From Jeongeupia wiesaeckerbachi (GTDB lineage: Bacteria; Pseudomonadota; Gammaproteobacteria; Burkholderiales; Chitinibacteraceae), in contig NZ_CP136946.1 in NCBI RefSeq assembly GCF_050916355.1, positions 3,410,001 to 3,474,000 of the forward strand: a stretch of DNA of 64,000 nucleotides. The letters are read 5' to 3'. Position numbers and translations under genes: made by a program. The notes beneath the pieces were generated by a model. It was not told the DNA's origin. It ran no database searches and saw only the letters and a program-made list of their open reading frames with translations. Below are positions 25,401 to 33,886 of the stretch, in pieces (the stretch's first letter is position 1; each line of letters opens with the position of its first letter).

Positions 25401-25856
25401 ATGCCGTTTGAAAATGCCAATTGTTATGGTTATGCGTGGAACGTCAATTACAACTTCGCACCGGGATCACTTAGTCAAGCGCATGAGAGCGTCGATCTGG
25501 AGGGGATAACAGACGTCAACGAAGCGGCGCGCATCGTCATGGAGGCTTGCCAGGCCGATGGTCTGCTGTCGCAACAAAATGCAACCGCCTACCAAATCGC
25601 CGTTTTCATCAACACCTACGAGGGGGAAAGACTGGACTACCATTTTTATCGGCATGGCCCATCCAAATGGAGCCATAAAATGAGCAATACGGGTGCGGTC
25701 GAAGATGGGATTGACGATCCGGTGGCGCACAATCTAGGCCTGATCAATACAAAAGATACAAATGATGACCTGATCATTGGCCAACACAGCTGTGGCACGC
25801 TTTACCGACCAGAGACCCCAACACCGGACAAAATTATCGAAATTCTTGAAGATTAG
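25401..25856 (+). CDS. Small putative Cys/His hydrolase with NCYGYA motif
   Basis: A 151-residue protein starting MPFENANCYGYAWN, with GGGAG at good spacing before the ATG at 25401. The arrangement of Cys8 in NCYGYA, His81 in LDYHFYRHG, WSHK (90-93), then an acidic IDDP (about 104-107) and a late CGTLY resembles a loosely described group of small papain/NlpC-like proteins with an NCY(N/A/G)YA motif, a D-x-H-x-Y-R motif and a WSHK motif. I recall such domains at the ends of bacterial toxins and as free proteins; the substrate is unknown. No signal peptide is visible. It lies alone in the island. Confidence 0.6.
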   Translation: MPFENANCYGYAWNVNYNFAPGSLSQAHESVDLEGITDVNEAARIVMEACQADGLLSQQNATAYQIAVFINTYEGERLDYHFYRHGPSKWSHKMSNTGAVEDGIDDPVAHNLGLINTKDTNDDLIIGQHSCGTLYRPETPTPDKIIEILED

Positions 25857-26068
25857 CCCCGGCAGCAAGCAAAAACAACGGACACCGAATATACAGCATG
25901 CTCCCCCCATCACGAGCAACACGGCTCTATTTGGCAAAGCCAGCTTCAACGTGCACCCAATTTACTACGCATGCAACGCAACGACAACCACGAAAATCAA
26001 CTACATATTATTGATTCTTAAAATCAACAAAAAAAACACCATCCAACTTCATTGGGACCAACTCTAGT

Positions 26069-26374
26069 TCACTTGTAAATATTGCGCCCACCCACCAAAA
26101 AACCACTGAATTCCGCCACAGCAAACCCGGCGAACAGTGCAATGGCAGCCACCCAAGATAGATCAAAGACTGAATATTCGTTCGGTCACGAATCGACAAC
26201 TATCGCTACGCACCCAACATCAAATTTACAAATAAAAATCTTCTTAGGCAACACGGCTATCGAGCGAAGTTGAGAAAGCCCTGATCGCTTGCGCAGCCAG
26301 GGCTTGAGTAATTTGGATTTGAAAACCACAGATATCAAACAACCTGAATTTACATCACGACAGAACCAGCACAT
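26069..26374 (-). pseudogene. Possible small membrane protein gene with an in-frame stop
   Basis: One minus-strand frame reads from 26374 to 26069 with a single TGA at 26186-26188. Before it lies a Lys-rich part (PKKIFICKFDVGCVAIVVDS), after it a clean transmembrane-like segment (DLSWVAAIALFAGFAVAEF, then GFLVGGRNIYK and a stop). The second half reads convincingly as a membrane helix. It may be a broken gene, or only the second half may be coding with an unseen start. I do not recognise it. Confidence 0.3.
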
Positions 26375-26419
26375 GTATCGTCACGTTCCGTCTGGAGATC
26401 AAATCAAAATGCGGGTCCA

Positions 26420-26665
26420 TCAATTGAGAATGACCTTGGGTTCACCATCTCGATCAGCATAGAAATAGGTCAGACGCTCAAAGCCCAGATCCTGAGCCAG
26501 ATCATCGGCATATTCGCCATAGGTTGGGCTACGTTCATCGGGTTGTAATTTCTTATGTGTTTCAAGTACAACGTCCAGCTCTTCTTTCTCGCCGCGTTGA
26601 TCCGGCATCGCAAAGCAGACCTCCCCGCATCTTCCCCTAAACACAAATACCGATCTAACTTGCAT
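26420..26665 (-). CDS. Hypothetical protein (81 aa)
   Basis: An 81-residue acidic soluble protein (MQVRSVFVFRGRCGEV ... FERLTYFYADRDGEPKVILN) with a very strong AAGGAGG site 9 bp before the ATG at 26665. It reads as a small beta-rich fold with a polar middle (EELDVVLETHKKLQPDERSP). I do not recognise a family. A longer start 39 bp upstream lacks the ribosome-binding site. Small acidic proteins in such islands are often immunity proteins, but no toxin gene precedes it, so this stays a guess. Confidence 0.65.
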   Translation of the reverse strand: MQVRSVFVFRGRCGEVCFAMPDQRGEKEELDVVLETHKKLQPDERSPTYGEYADDLAQDLGFERLTYFYADRDGEPKVILN

Positions 26666-27474
26666 TAAGTGATCCTCCTTCGCGAGCGAGCCTCCCGGTT
26701 GCACCGAAAGGTAACAGCCTGCGCTTGCGCAATTCGGGTGAATGAGTTGCCCCTGACTCCATGAGGGATGGCTGTCAGCTCAGTTGGACCCAAGAAGTTC
26801 CATCAGGTTACGTCGTCTGTCTGAAATTTTTGTCACCACCCGCATCGACCATCGACGCGACGACACCACTTCGAGCTGGCCTCGTCCCCACGCTCAAGCG
26901 TGACCAATGATCACGCAACCCATGGTTTTCTGCCCCGCGCGGAACCTCATCACGGATGCCGCTGCAGATTTCCAGCCTCCTCCGATCGGCGCCGATCCGC
27001 CCCGCTGAGAACACGCCGGAAATCGCTCCAAAACATCGCCTGGGGGCACGATCACCGCGTAAAACAGCCCAGCCCGGGATCTCATGCCGTACCTCGGGAA
27101 GCCCCCGGCCACGTTGTTTTCCTTCACTCCCAAGCCAAACTACGCAGCCCATCGTTTTGGGACTGCGGTCGTTCACCCTACCCCAAGCAGGGCCAGCGTT
27201 TGCCGTACGCCCACAGAACAGGGCCCTGAACAAGGACACGCCAAAATGTGCCCTGATGACGCTCAGCGCCCGGCCTTGGAGTTCGCGAATTTCCGACTAC
27301 GCTCAGCATAGGGAACACACGGAATGTGACGCCCTGATGCAGCTAGCTGTCCGTCCCGCAGTGGCTTGCATCGCTAACGTCCAATTGATTTGTTGACGAT
27401 CGTTCAGCAGTAAATTGTCAGTAAAAACAAGATTCTGTGCTCACGACCTGTATCCGTACATTCTGGGGAAGATC
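26666..27474. other. Gene-free GC-rich stretch at the right of the island
   Basis: About 800 bp in which all open frames are Arg/Gly/Pro-rich, overlap one another and lack ribosome-binding sites. Two similar blocks occur on the plus strand (CGCAACCCATGGTTTT near 26916 and CGCAGCCCATCGTTTT near 27141), so part of it may be a degenerate repeat element. No tRNA or terminator found. Confidence 0.45.
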
Positions 27475-27774
27475 ATGGAACGGCAATTGATATCGAGTGA
27501 GGAGTTGATGGCGCTGATCAACCGCGAGGCCCGCGAATGCGGCTTTGCCGAGGTGGAGTTCGGCCCGCCAGTGTTGCGTACGCCCAAGTCCGGCGAAGCC
27601 AACTGGGCCTTGGGGCATGTCAGCGGACCACGACGCCAGGTCGGTCGATGCCTGGAACGCATGCGGCTGAGCATTGAGCGTCTGCAGGCGATCTACGCGC
27701 TACCAGGACCGGCGATCAGGCGCATCAGCGTGACCAGCATCCACGGCAAGAGCGCCGTACGAATCGAGTATTGA
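27475..27774 (+). CDS. Hypothetical protein (99 aa)
   Basis: A 99-residue protein with good coding character (MERQLISSEELMALINREAR; ISVTSIHGKSAVRIEY at the end) and GGGGAAG just before the ATG at 27475. It is predicted to be soluble, helical at the N-terminus and in the middle, with a terminal beta hairpin. GC-rich third positions look chromosomal, not like the AT-rich island genes. I do not recognise the family. It lies between the island and the DUF2845 gene, with which it converges. Confidence 0.7.
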   Translation: MERQLISSEELMALINREARECGFAEVEFGPPVLRTPKSGEANWALGHVSGPRRQVGRCLERMRLSIERLQAIYALPGPAIRRISVTSIHGKSAVRIEY

Positions 27775-27840
27775 ATACACGTATGTCGCCGGCAGCGATC
27801 AAGGCGGTCTACTCAGGCCGCCCGGTGCTTCGTGCTGCCG

Positions 27841-28179
27841 TTACTTGGCGCGATCACCCAGCTTGATGTTGCTGAGCCGGCCCGACTCGAAACGCAAGGT
27901 GGTCAGAAACTTCCCGCTGCCAGGGTTGTAGGTCCACTCGTCGACGGTTTCGCACTGGGTCACATTGACCACCGTACCGCCATTGGGTAGCGGTGTAGTG
28001 CTGGTCTGCCTGGCCTCACAGAACGAATCCTTGGCAAGCGGTTCGCCGCACTTCTGCAACACAGCTGCCCGTGAATCCCCTTCGGACACCAGGCTATTCT
28101 GGCAACGGAATGAATCGGCAAGGGCGGGTACTACGCACAGCGCGGAGACCGTTGCGAGGGTAATAGCGGTAAGTTTCAT
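27841..28179 (-). CDS. DUF2845 periplasmic protein
   Basis: A 112-residue exported protein. The signal peptide MKLTAITLATVSALCVVPALA is followed by DSFRCQNSLVSEGDS and VLQKCGEP, the signature of DUF2845: a Cys pair and a KCGxP turn also seen in SmpA/OmlA-like domains. The WTYNPGSGKFLTTLRFESGRL end completes the small beta fold. The function is unknown. The start at 28179 is chosen for the signal peptide; 21 upstream in-frame codons are Arg/Ser-rich and unlikely to be translated. Confidence 0.85.
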   Translation of the reverse strand: MKLTAITLATVSALCVVPALADSFRCQNSLVSEGDSRAAVLQKCGEPLAKDSFCEARQTSTTPLPNGGTVVNVTQCETVDEWTYNPGSGKFLTTLRFESGRLSNIKLGDRAK

Positions 28180-28348
28180 GGATTTACACACTTGGAGTAT
28201 TTGCCGTTGTCGTTTTGAACTCGGACGCTTGAACGAATACACAGCGCTGACATGGAGGGGCTTGGACGAGCGCCAACCTTGAAGGTTCAGCGTTCACAGT
28301 GTGTTTTGCAAGTTACATTCGAGTAAGCCTATGTATCGCTTCAGCTCG

Positions 28349-29278
28349 TCACCGTCGGCGCATCCAGAGCAGCCTCGGAAAATCCGGCCCATTGCGTTCG
28401 AGCAGCGCGGCATATCGCACCGTCACCCGGCCAAACTGCGCGTCGACTTCGCTGATGAAATAGCGACTCTGCACCGTCAACGCTTCAGGCCGAAGTTGGC
28501 CTCGCACGCGTTCGGGCAACGCAGCGATGAACTCGCCCACAGAAGCGAAATGGCGGCCGGCGCGACGTGAGACCACCGCCTGCGCCTCCGCAAGCGCCAG
28601 CTCCGGCACGATCGCAGCGATCACCTCGGGTGGCGCAAAATTGACGTTGATCGGCGTCTGTGGCGGCAGCACCGAGACGAACGGCGTGAGCCGCGCAATG
28701 GTCTCGGCATCAAAACCCTGGACCCGGACCAGTGATGCCAGATCGGTCAGCGGTTGGTTCGCCGCGCGATAGGGCTGAGGCAAGGCCAGATACGCGGCGT
28801 CCTCGGCACCACCAGGGCGGGTCTCGCCGTCGGCATCAAGCCAGTCGACCAGCGCATCGACCCGTTGCGGCGGTACACCCGCCAGTTCGAACAAACGGCG
28901 GCAGGCGGCGATATCGTTGTCGCTGGCGACGCCGTTGCTGATCAGATTGTTGAGGTTGAATCGCCCCTGCTGTTCAAGCAAGCGGCCGCCGACCTTGCCC
29001 TGCTCGACCGGGATCGCCGGAATCGGCACATTCCATGGCTCGCCCAGATGGTCGACCTGATTATTGCGCGCATCATCGCGCAGCGTGAAACGCGCGAGCT
29101 GCACGCCCGAGTACGCAATCGCCCTCGCCTGCCCTTGATCGAGCTGGTTTTCCAGCTGGAAGAACCACAGCTGCTGCCGCCAGGCAATCCACGCCGCCAG
29201 TGCGGCCACCAGCGCGGCGGTAATCACCGCCGTAATCAGCGCAATACCGGCCTGTTTTCTCCGCATGGTTGGCCTCAT
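28349..29278 (-). CDS. gspK: Type II secretion minor pseudopilin GspK
   Basis: A 309-residue GspK, the large minor pseudopilin at the tip of the type II secretion pseudopilus. The N-terminal basic leader RRKQAG precedes the hydrophobic helix (IALITAVITAALVAALAAW); GspK typically lacks the +5 Glu, as here. The large globular part has the helix-hairpin-helix-like region (DALVDWLDADGE) and NVNFAPPEVIAAI. It overlaps gspJ by 4 bp and is the last gene of the cluster gspF-G-H-I-J-K. Confidence 0.93.
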   Translation of the reverse strand: MRPTMRRKQAGIALITAVITAALVAALAAWIAWRQQLWFFQLENQLDQGQARAIAYSGVQLARFTLRDDARNNQVDHLGEPWNVPIPAIPVEQGKVGGRLLEQQGRFNLNNLISNGVASDNDIAACRRLFELAGVPPQRVDALVDWLDADGETRPGGAEDAAYLALPQPYRAANQPLTDLASLVRVQGFDAETIARLTPFVSVLPPQTPINVNFAPPEVIAAIVPELALAEAQAVVSRRAGRHFASVGEFIAALPERVRGQLRPEALTVQSRYFISEVDAQFGRVTVRYAALLERNGPDFPRLLWMRRR

Positions 29279-29874
29279 GGCAGCGCGAATATCCGTTCAA
29301 TCGGCGCACTGCCATTACGCGCCAGCGTAATCTTGACCGCCCGTGGCAATGGCGCCGACGCCGGATCGCTGGCGTTCGTCGGCCAGCGCGGCTGCCACTG
29401 ATTCGCGTTGTCGAGAAAGGTCGGCACAAACTGCTCGACCGATTCGAGCAAGGGCAAGACCTTCGCCTGCTCGCTCTGCGCCGGATCGAGCGAATCCCAG
29501 AGCAGCAGCTCCAAGCGGCCATCATGCAGACGGTAGGCCACGCGTTGCGGGTCGCGGTCTCGCACCAGCCGCACCAGTTCGAGCGCAGGCGCACTCACCG
29601 CGGCCTCGCCGTGACGGCCGACCAGGGCCGGTTGCAACTGGCCGCTGCCGTCACGCCACGGCCGCTGCACCGACTGGCCGACGTCGTCGCCGATCCGGTC
29701 GAAGACCAGCGACAGATCGCGCCACTGCTGCGCCTCGGCATCGAGTCTCAGCTTGGTCGTCGCAACCGAATCAAGCCCGCGCCACGCAACGAGCGCAATC
29801 ACGCTGAAAATCGCCAGCGCAATCAGCAGCTCGAGCAAGGTAAACCCGGTACGGTCAGCGCGGCGTACGGGCAA
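29275..29874 (-). CDS. gspJ: Type II secretion minor pseudopilin GspJ
   Basis: A 199-residue protein. The prepilin leader ends ADRTG, cut before FTLLELLIALAIF with Glu at +5, then WRGLDSV and a globular domain ending in PRAVKITLARNG. I chose a TTG start at 29874, which gives a short leader (LPVRRADRTG); no ATG or GTG exists closer to the leader, and a longer open frame upstream lies inside gspI. It overlaps gspI by 20 bp and gspK by 4 bp. It forms the tip complex with GspI and GspK. Confidence 0.9.
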   Translation of the reverse strand: MPVRRADRTGFTLLELLIALAIFSVIALVAWRGLDSVATTKLRLDAEAQQWRDLSLVFDRIGDDVGQSVQRPWRDGSGQLQPALVGRHGEAAVSAPALELVRLVRDRDPQRVAYRLHDGRLELLLWDSLDPAQSEQAKVLPLLESVEQFVPTFLDNANQWQPRWPTNASDPASAPLPRAVKITLARNGSAPIERIFALP

Positions 29875-30223
29875 GATAGCCAACCAGGGTCGCAAAAGCG
29901 TGGCTGGTGTCGCCAGCGGCGTACACCTTGATTTCGACGCGGCGGAAGCTGCGATTGGGCGAAATGCCATCTTCCTCCTGCCAGACGAACGACCGCCCAG
30001 CCATATCCACCTGACCTTCGCGACGCCCGGGATCGGGGAAGTCGCCGCGCGCGGTGATCTCGGCAAGCCGGTTCTGCGCAACCCAGCCGGCGAGCGTGCG
30101 CGTCGCCAGCTCGCCAGCGGTATCGGTGCTTGCCGACACCGCGCGCAAGGCCGCCGCCATCGCGATCGCGAGCACCGCCAGCGCAACCAGCACCTCGACC
30201 AGCGTAAAACCGCGGCTAGTCAT
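29855..30223 (-). CDS. gspI: Type II secretion minor pseudopilin GspI
   Basis: A 122-residue pseudopilin. The leader MTSRG is followed by FTLVEVLVALAVLAIAMAA with Glu at +5, then ASTDTAGELATRTLAGWVAQNRL, a segment typical of GspI. The start at 30223 places the prepilin cleavage site after Gly5. It overlaps gspH by 8 bp and gspJ by 20 bp, so the pseudopilins are tightly coupled. Confidence 0.93.
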   Translation of the reverse strand: MTSRGFTLVEVLVALAVLAIAMAAALRAVSASTDTAGELATRTLAGWVAQNRLAEITARGDFPDPGRREGQVDMAGRSFVWQEEDGISPNRSFRRVEIKVYAAGDTSHAFATLVGYLARTPR

Positions 30224-30698
30224 TCCTGCCCACCGCGCGGGCACTGACCCGCCCCATTGCATCGCCATCGAGCTGCCAGCGGGCATCGCCAAGTTGCAAT
30301 TCGAAATGGAACGGCGCATTGACGCCCGACGGCTCGAACACGATGCGCTCGCCGATCGGTCGATCGCGCAGATTGATCGTCAATGCACTCAAGCTGATGC
30401 CTTCGGGAAATGACCGTGCGCGCAGCACCTCGTCGGCGCCGATCGCCTGCCAGCTGTTCTGGTCGTCAAGCAGCCAGAATTGATAACCGCGGCCATCGCT
30501 GGACCATGCCGTGGTCCGCCCGGAATTGATCGCTGCATCGCGCGCGTTATCGAGCAGCAGCGCCAGACGTTCGGCCTCACGTGACAGCGTCGTCGCGTCC
30601 GAATCGTTCAGCTTCACCACCGCCAGCCCGAGAATCAGGCCGACGATGGCGAGCGCAACCAGGATCTCGACCAGCGTGAAGCCGCGACAACGCTGCAC
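30216..30698 (-). CDS. gspH: Type II secretion minor pseudopilin GspH
   Basis: A 160-residue pseudopilin with leader MQRCRG, then FTLVEILVALAIVGLILGLA and Glu at +5. The downstream part (SREAERLALLLDNARDAAINSG) matches the GspH/FimT family, which links the tip complex to the GspG filament. It starts 6 bp after the end of gspG and overlaps gspI. Confidence 0.92.
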   Translation of the reverse strand: MQRCRGFTLVEILVALAIVGLILGLAVVKLNDSDATTLSREAERLALLLDNARDAAINSGRTTAWSSDGRGYQFWLLDDQNSWQAIGADEVLRARSFPEGISLSALTINLRDRPIGERIVFEPSGVNAPFHFELQLGDARWQLDGDAMGRVSARAVGRND

Positions 30699-30704
30699 GA
30701 CTGC

Positions 30705-31142
30705 TTACTGCTGCCAGGAGCCGACGTCGGCATCGTAGCCTTCGCCGCCTTGCGCGCCGTCGGCGCCATAGCTCATCACATCGATTTCGCCGTGCAGCCC
30801 CGGGTTCAGATAGAGGTAATCGCCGCCCCACGGATCCTTGGGCAATTTTTCGAGGTAGCCGCCCGTTTTCCAGTTCATCGGTACCGGCGGCGCGCTCGGT
30901 TTCTCGGTCAGCGCCTTCAGTCCCTGTTCGGTGCTCGGATAGCGACCGTTGTCGAGTTTGTAGAGTTTGAGCGCCTGCACCACGCTGCGGATGTCCTGCT
31001 TGGCGGCGACGACCCGTGCTTCGTTCGGCCGATCCATGATCTTGGGTACGATCAGCGCACCGAGAATCGCCAGAATCGTGATGACGACGAGGATTTCGAT
31101 CAGGGTAAAACCGCGCTGGACCGCGCTTCGGGCTTGCATCAT
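30705..31142 (-). CDS. gspG: Type II secretion major pseudopilin GspG
   Basis: A 145-residue major pseudopilin. The leader MMQARSAVQRG precedes FTLIEILVVITILAILGAL with Glu at +5. KIMDRPNEARVVAAKQDI, LDNGRYPSTEQGLKAL and DPWGGDYLYLNPG with the C-terminal Ca-binding loop (SYGADGAQGGEG) are near-diagnostic of GspG. GGAG precedes the first ATG. It lies 34 bp after gspF. Confidence 0.96.
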   Translation of the reverse strand: MMQARSAVQRGFTLIEILVVITILAILGALIVPKIMDRPNEARVVAAKQDIRSVVQALKLYKLDNGRYPSTEQGLKALTEKPSAPPVPMNWKTGGYLEKLPKDPWGGDYLYLNPGLHGEIDVMSYGADGAQGGEGYDADVGSWQQ

Positions 31143-31176
31143 CTCTACTCCGTTTTTACGTTTTTATTGGATTGCT

Positions 31177-32376
31177 TTATTTGATCAACTGGTTCATTTC
31201 GAAGACCGGCATCAGAATCGCCAGCACGATCAGCAGCACCACGCCGCCCATCAGCAGCACCATGATCGGCCCGAGCAGACTGGTGAAGGTCGCCACGCGG
31301 TTTTCCAGTTCCTGGCTTTGCTGCTGCGCGGCCTTGTCGAGCATATGTTCGAGCCGGCCGGTGGCCTCGCCGCTACCGATCAGGTGAATCAGTACCGGTG
31401 GAAACAGTTTCGATTCGGCCAGCGCCCGCGACAGCGTCATCCCCTCGCGCACCTGCGCGGCGGCGGTCTGCACCGCATCGCGCAATGGCAGGTTGCCGAT
31501 TACGCCAGCGGCAGCGTTCATTGCACGGAGCAGCGGCACGCCGCTGCCGACCAGAATCGCCAGCGTCGACGCCAGTCTGGCGGTGTTGCCGGCCCGCACG
31601 AAGCGGCCGAACAGCGGCAGCCGCAACACCCAGAGATCAAAAGCACAGCGAAACCCGGGCTGCTTCAAAGCACGCCACGCAGCAAAGCCGGCAAGCGTCA
31701 GCGCAGCCAGCAGCACCGCCCCCCAATCACGGACCAGCGCGCTGACCCACAAGAGCGCGCGCGTCAGAAAAGGCAGTGTCTGCTTGGCGCTCTGGAACAC
31801 CGTCACCATCTGCGGCACGACCCAGGTCAGCAGGCCGACGATGACCAGTACCGAGACGACCATGACGACCAGCGGATAAATGAAGGCCAGCATCACCTTG
31901 GACGCCAGTGCCGCACGGCTTTCCAGATAATCCGCCAGCCGCTGCATCACCGCCGCCGCCTTGCCGGACTCTTCGCCGGCCGCGACGATGGTGCGGTACA
32001 ACTCGGGGAATGCCGCCGGATGACTCGAAAGCGCCTGCGACAGCGACACGCCGGCGAGGATTTCACTACGGATCGCCGCCACCAGTGCTTTTTCGCGCTC
32101 GCCGTCGCTCTGCTCGCCCAGCACGACCAAGGCCTCGTCGATCGTCAATCCGGCATCGAGCAGCGTCGACAACTGCCGCGTCAACAACGCCAGCCGCGCG
32201 GTACCAAGGCGACGCTGACGTTGCGTTCTGGCGTCGATGGCGCCTTCGTTCAGCTCGCTGACCCACAGGCCACGCTCACGCAGCTGCAGTCTTGCACCAC
32301 GCGCGTTATCGGCCTCGATCCCGCCGCGTACTTCCTTGCCGCTGGCGTCGACTGCGCGATAACGGAACGCGCTCAT
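31177..32376 (-). CDS. gspF: Type II secretion inner-membrane platform protein GspF
   Basis: A 399-residue polytopic protein with two T2SF domains (about 70-190 and 270-395) and three transmembrane helices. The N-terminal FRYRAVDASGKEVRG and the motifs FPELYRTIVAAGEESG and LFPPVLIHLIGSGEATG are typical. It anchors the assembly ATPase and pseudopilus base. The start at 32376 overlaps the stop of the upstream Yip1-like gene as ATGA. The frame is open for 107 more codons upstream, but that part overlaps the neighbour and is Arg/Ala-rich junk. Confidence 0.95.
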   Translation of the reverse strand: MSAFRYRAVDASGKEVRGGIEADNARGARLQLRERGLWVSELNEGAIDARTQRQRRLGTARLALLTRQLSTLLDAGLTIDEALVVLGEQSDGEREKALVAAIRSEILAGVSLSQALSSHPAAFPELYRTIVAAGEESGKAAAVMQRLADYLESRAALASKVMLAFIYPLVVMVVSVLVIVGLLTWVVPQMVTVFQSAKQTLPFLTRALLWVSALVRDWGAVLLAALTLAGFAAWRALKQPGFRCAFDLWVLRLPLFGRFVRAGNTARLASTLAILVGSGVPLLRAMNAAAGVIGNLPLRDAVQTAAAQVREGMTLSRALAESKLFPPVLIHLIGSGEATGRLEHMLDKAAQQQSQELENRVATFTSLLGPIMVLLMGGVVLLIVLAILMPVFEMNQLIK

Positions 32377-32909
32377 CGCGCCACCTCGGCGGCAACCCAG
32401 CCAAACGAGGTGGCCAATTGCACCGCCAGCCCGTACTGCAGCAGCGCCAGCGGCAGATAGGCCAGCAAGCCGGCGACAATCTGCCCAGCGCGGTGGGCGG
32501 TGGATACGGCCACCGCACGAACCAGCACGACAAGGCCGTACAGCGTCAGCACGATCGTCGCGACCAGTTCGGCATCGCCTCCAAGCAGCGAGACGAGCGG
32601 CTGCAACAACTGCGGTGTCGCCGCGAGTACGACCAGCGGAAACAGACTGGCGCCCAGCGGCTTGCGGTCGAGCAATTTGAGCCAGCCCATCAGCCACAAG
32701 GTCGACACTATGCTGCTGAGCAGGTCGAGCGTGACGAAAAATGCCACGCGGGCGGGCAACGGCGCGTCAAAATCACCGGCGCTGAGCGCTGCCGCCGTCG
32801 ACAGCAGCGCCAGCCACAGCAACGGCTGCCACACCGGATAGCGATAGTGCGCCAGTGGTGCGACCTTGAAACGGGCGACGTCGAAGGCGTCTCGAATCAG
32901 AGTTTGCAT
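32373..32909 (-). CDS. Yip1-like membrane protein in the gsp operon
   Basis: A 178-residue protein with five hydrophobic segments and a short soluble N-terminus (MQTLIRDAFDVARFKV). The spacing of helices and the W-x-P near the first one resemble Yip1-domain proteins, but I cannot be certain. It is coupled to gspF by a 4-bp overlap and is the first gene of the unit that continues into gspG-K, so it may help assemble the secretion platform or merely be co-transcribed. It ends the purU-proximal side with a 13-bp gap. Confidence 0.65.
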   Translation of the reverse strand: MQTLIRDAFDVARFKVAPLAHYRYPVWQPLLWLALLSTAAALSAGDFDAPLPARVAFFVTLDLLSSIVSTLWLMGWLKLLDRKPLGASLFPLVVLAATPQLLQPLVSLLGGDAELVATIVLTLYGLVVLVRAVAVSTAHRAGQIVAGLLAYLPLALLQYGLAVQLATSFGWVAAEVAR

Positions 32910-32922
32910 CAGGCCCGGCGGA

Positions 32923-33774
32923 TCAGGCGAAGATCACGGTCTTGTTCGAATACACCAGCACACGGTGCTCGAGATGCCACTTCACCGCGCGCGCCAGCAC
33001 CATTTTTTCCAGGTCGCGGCCCTTGCGGATCAGCTCTTCGACATCGTCGCGATGCGAGATGCGGATGACGTCCTGCTCGATGATCGGACCATCGTCGAGC
33101 ACTTCGGTCACATAGTGGCTGGTCGCACCGATCAGCTTCACGCCGCGCGCAAAGGCCCGGTGATAAGGCTTGGCGCCGTCGAACGCCGGCAGGAAGCTGT
33201 GGTGGATATTGATCACGCGCTGCGGATACGCGGCGGTGAATTCGTGCGACAGCACCTGCATATAGCGCGCCAGCACGATCAGGTCGATACCGTGCGCGAG
33301 CAGCAGCGCCTTCTGCGCGGCCTCGGCCTCGGCCTTGTTGTCCTTGCCGACCGGAATCACGTGATAGGCGATACCGTAAAACTCGGCGAGCGCGCGGCAA
33401 TCTTCGTGATTGGAAATGATCAGCGGAATGTCGCAATGCAGCTCGCCGCTCTTGTGGCGGTACAGCAGATCGACCAGGCAATGGTCGTACTTGGAGACGA
33501 AAATCGCCATCTTCGGCCGTTCGGCCGACAGCGCGACGGTCCACTGCATCTGAAAACGATCGGCGATCGGCTGGAAAGCCGGCGTGAACGCGCCCATATC
33601 GAGGGTGAAGTCGGTCAGATCCCATTCGACACGCATCAAGAACAGATTTTCCGAATTGTCCTGATGCTGATCGACGTGAACGATGTTGGCGTTGTAGGTG
33701 TACAGAAAATTGGCGATCGCGGCAGACAGGCCTTTGCGGTCCGGGCAACTGATCAGCAAAGTGGCGGTATTCAT
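32923..33774 (-). CDS. purU: Formyltetrahydrofolate deformylase
   Basis: A 283-residue PurU, which hydrolyses 10-formyl-THF to formate and THF, balancing one-carbon units and feeding formate to PurT. The N-terminal ACT domain (about 5-75: LLISCPDRKGLSAAIANFLY) precedes a formyltransferase catalytic domain (about 85-283) with the catalytic Asn in IISNHEDCR, INIHHSFLPAF and SHYVTEVLDDGPIIEQD. purT lies 5 kb away on the same strand, so formate made here could be used by a neighbour. Confidence 0.96.
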   Translation of the reverse strand: MNTATLLISCPDRKGLSAAIANFLYTYNANIVHVDQHQDNSENLFLMRVEWDLTDFTLDMGAFTPAFQPIADRFQMQWTVALSAERPKMAIFVSKYDHCLVDLLYRHKSGELHCDIPLIISNHEDCRALAEFYGIAYHVIPVGKDNKAEAEAAQKALLLAHGIDLIVLARYMQVLSHEFTAAYPQRVINIHHSFLPAFDGAKPYHRAFARGVKLIGATSHYVTEVLDDGPIIEQDVIRISHRDDVEELIRKGRDLEKMVLARAVKWHLEHRVLVYSNKTVIFA

Positions 33775-33886
33775 GAAGATTCCGGTATAGAAAGCTGCAG
33801 CCGATTCTAGCAGCTCGCTTTCGCACTGGGCAGAAACGCTGAGAGCGCAAGGCTAACGGCAGAACATGTCAGCGCAGTGACAACAG

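Noticed and set aside
26808..27239. Overlapping minus-strand frames of 143 and 79 codons
   Set aside because: Both are Gly/Arg-rich, overlap in different frames and lack initiation signals, so neither can be supported.
29875..30186. An extra 104 codons in front of gspJ
   Set aside because: They overlap gspI completely and are Arg/Pro-rich; the prepilin leader must be short, so the TTG at 29874 is the better start.
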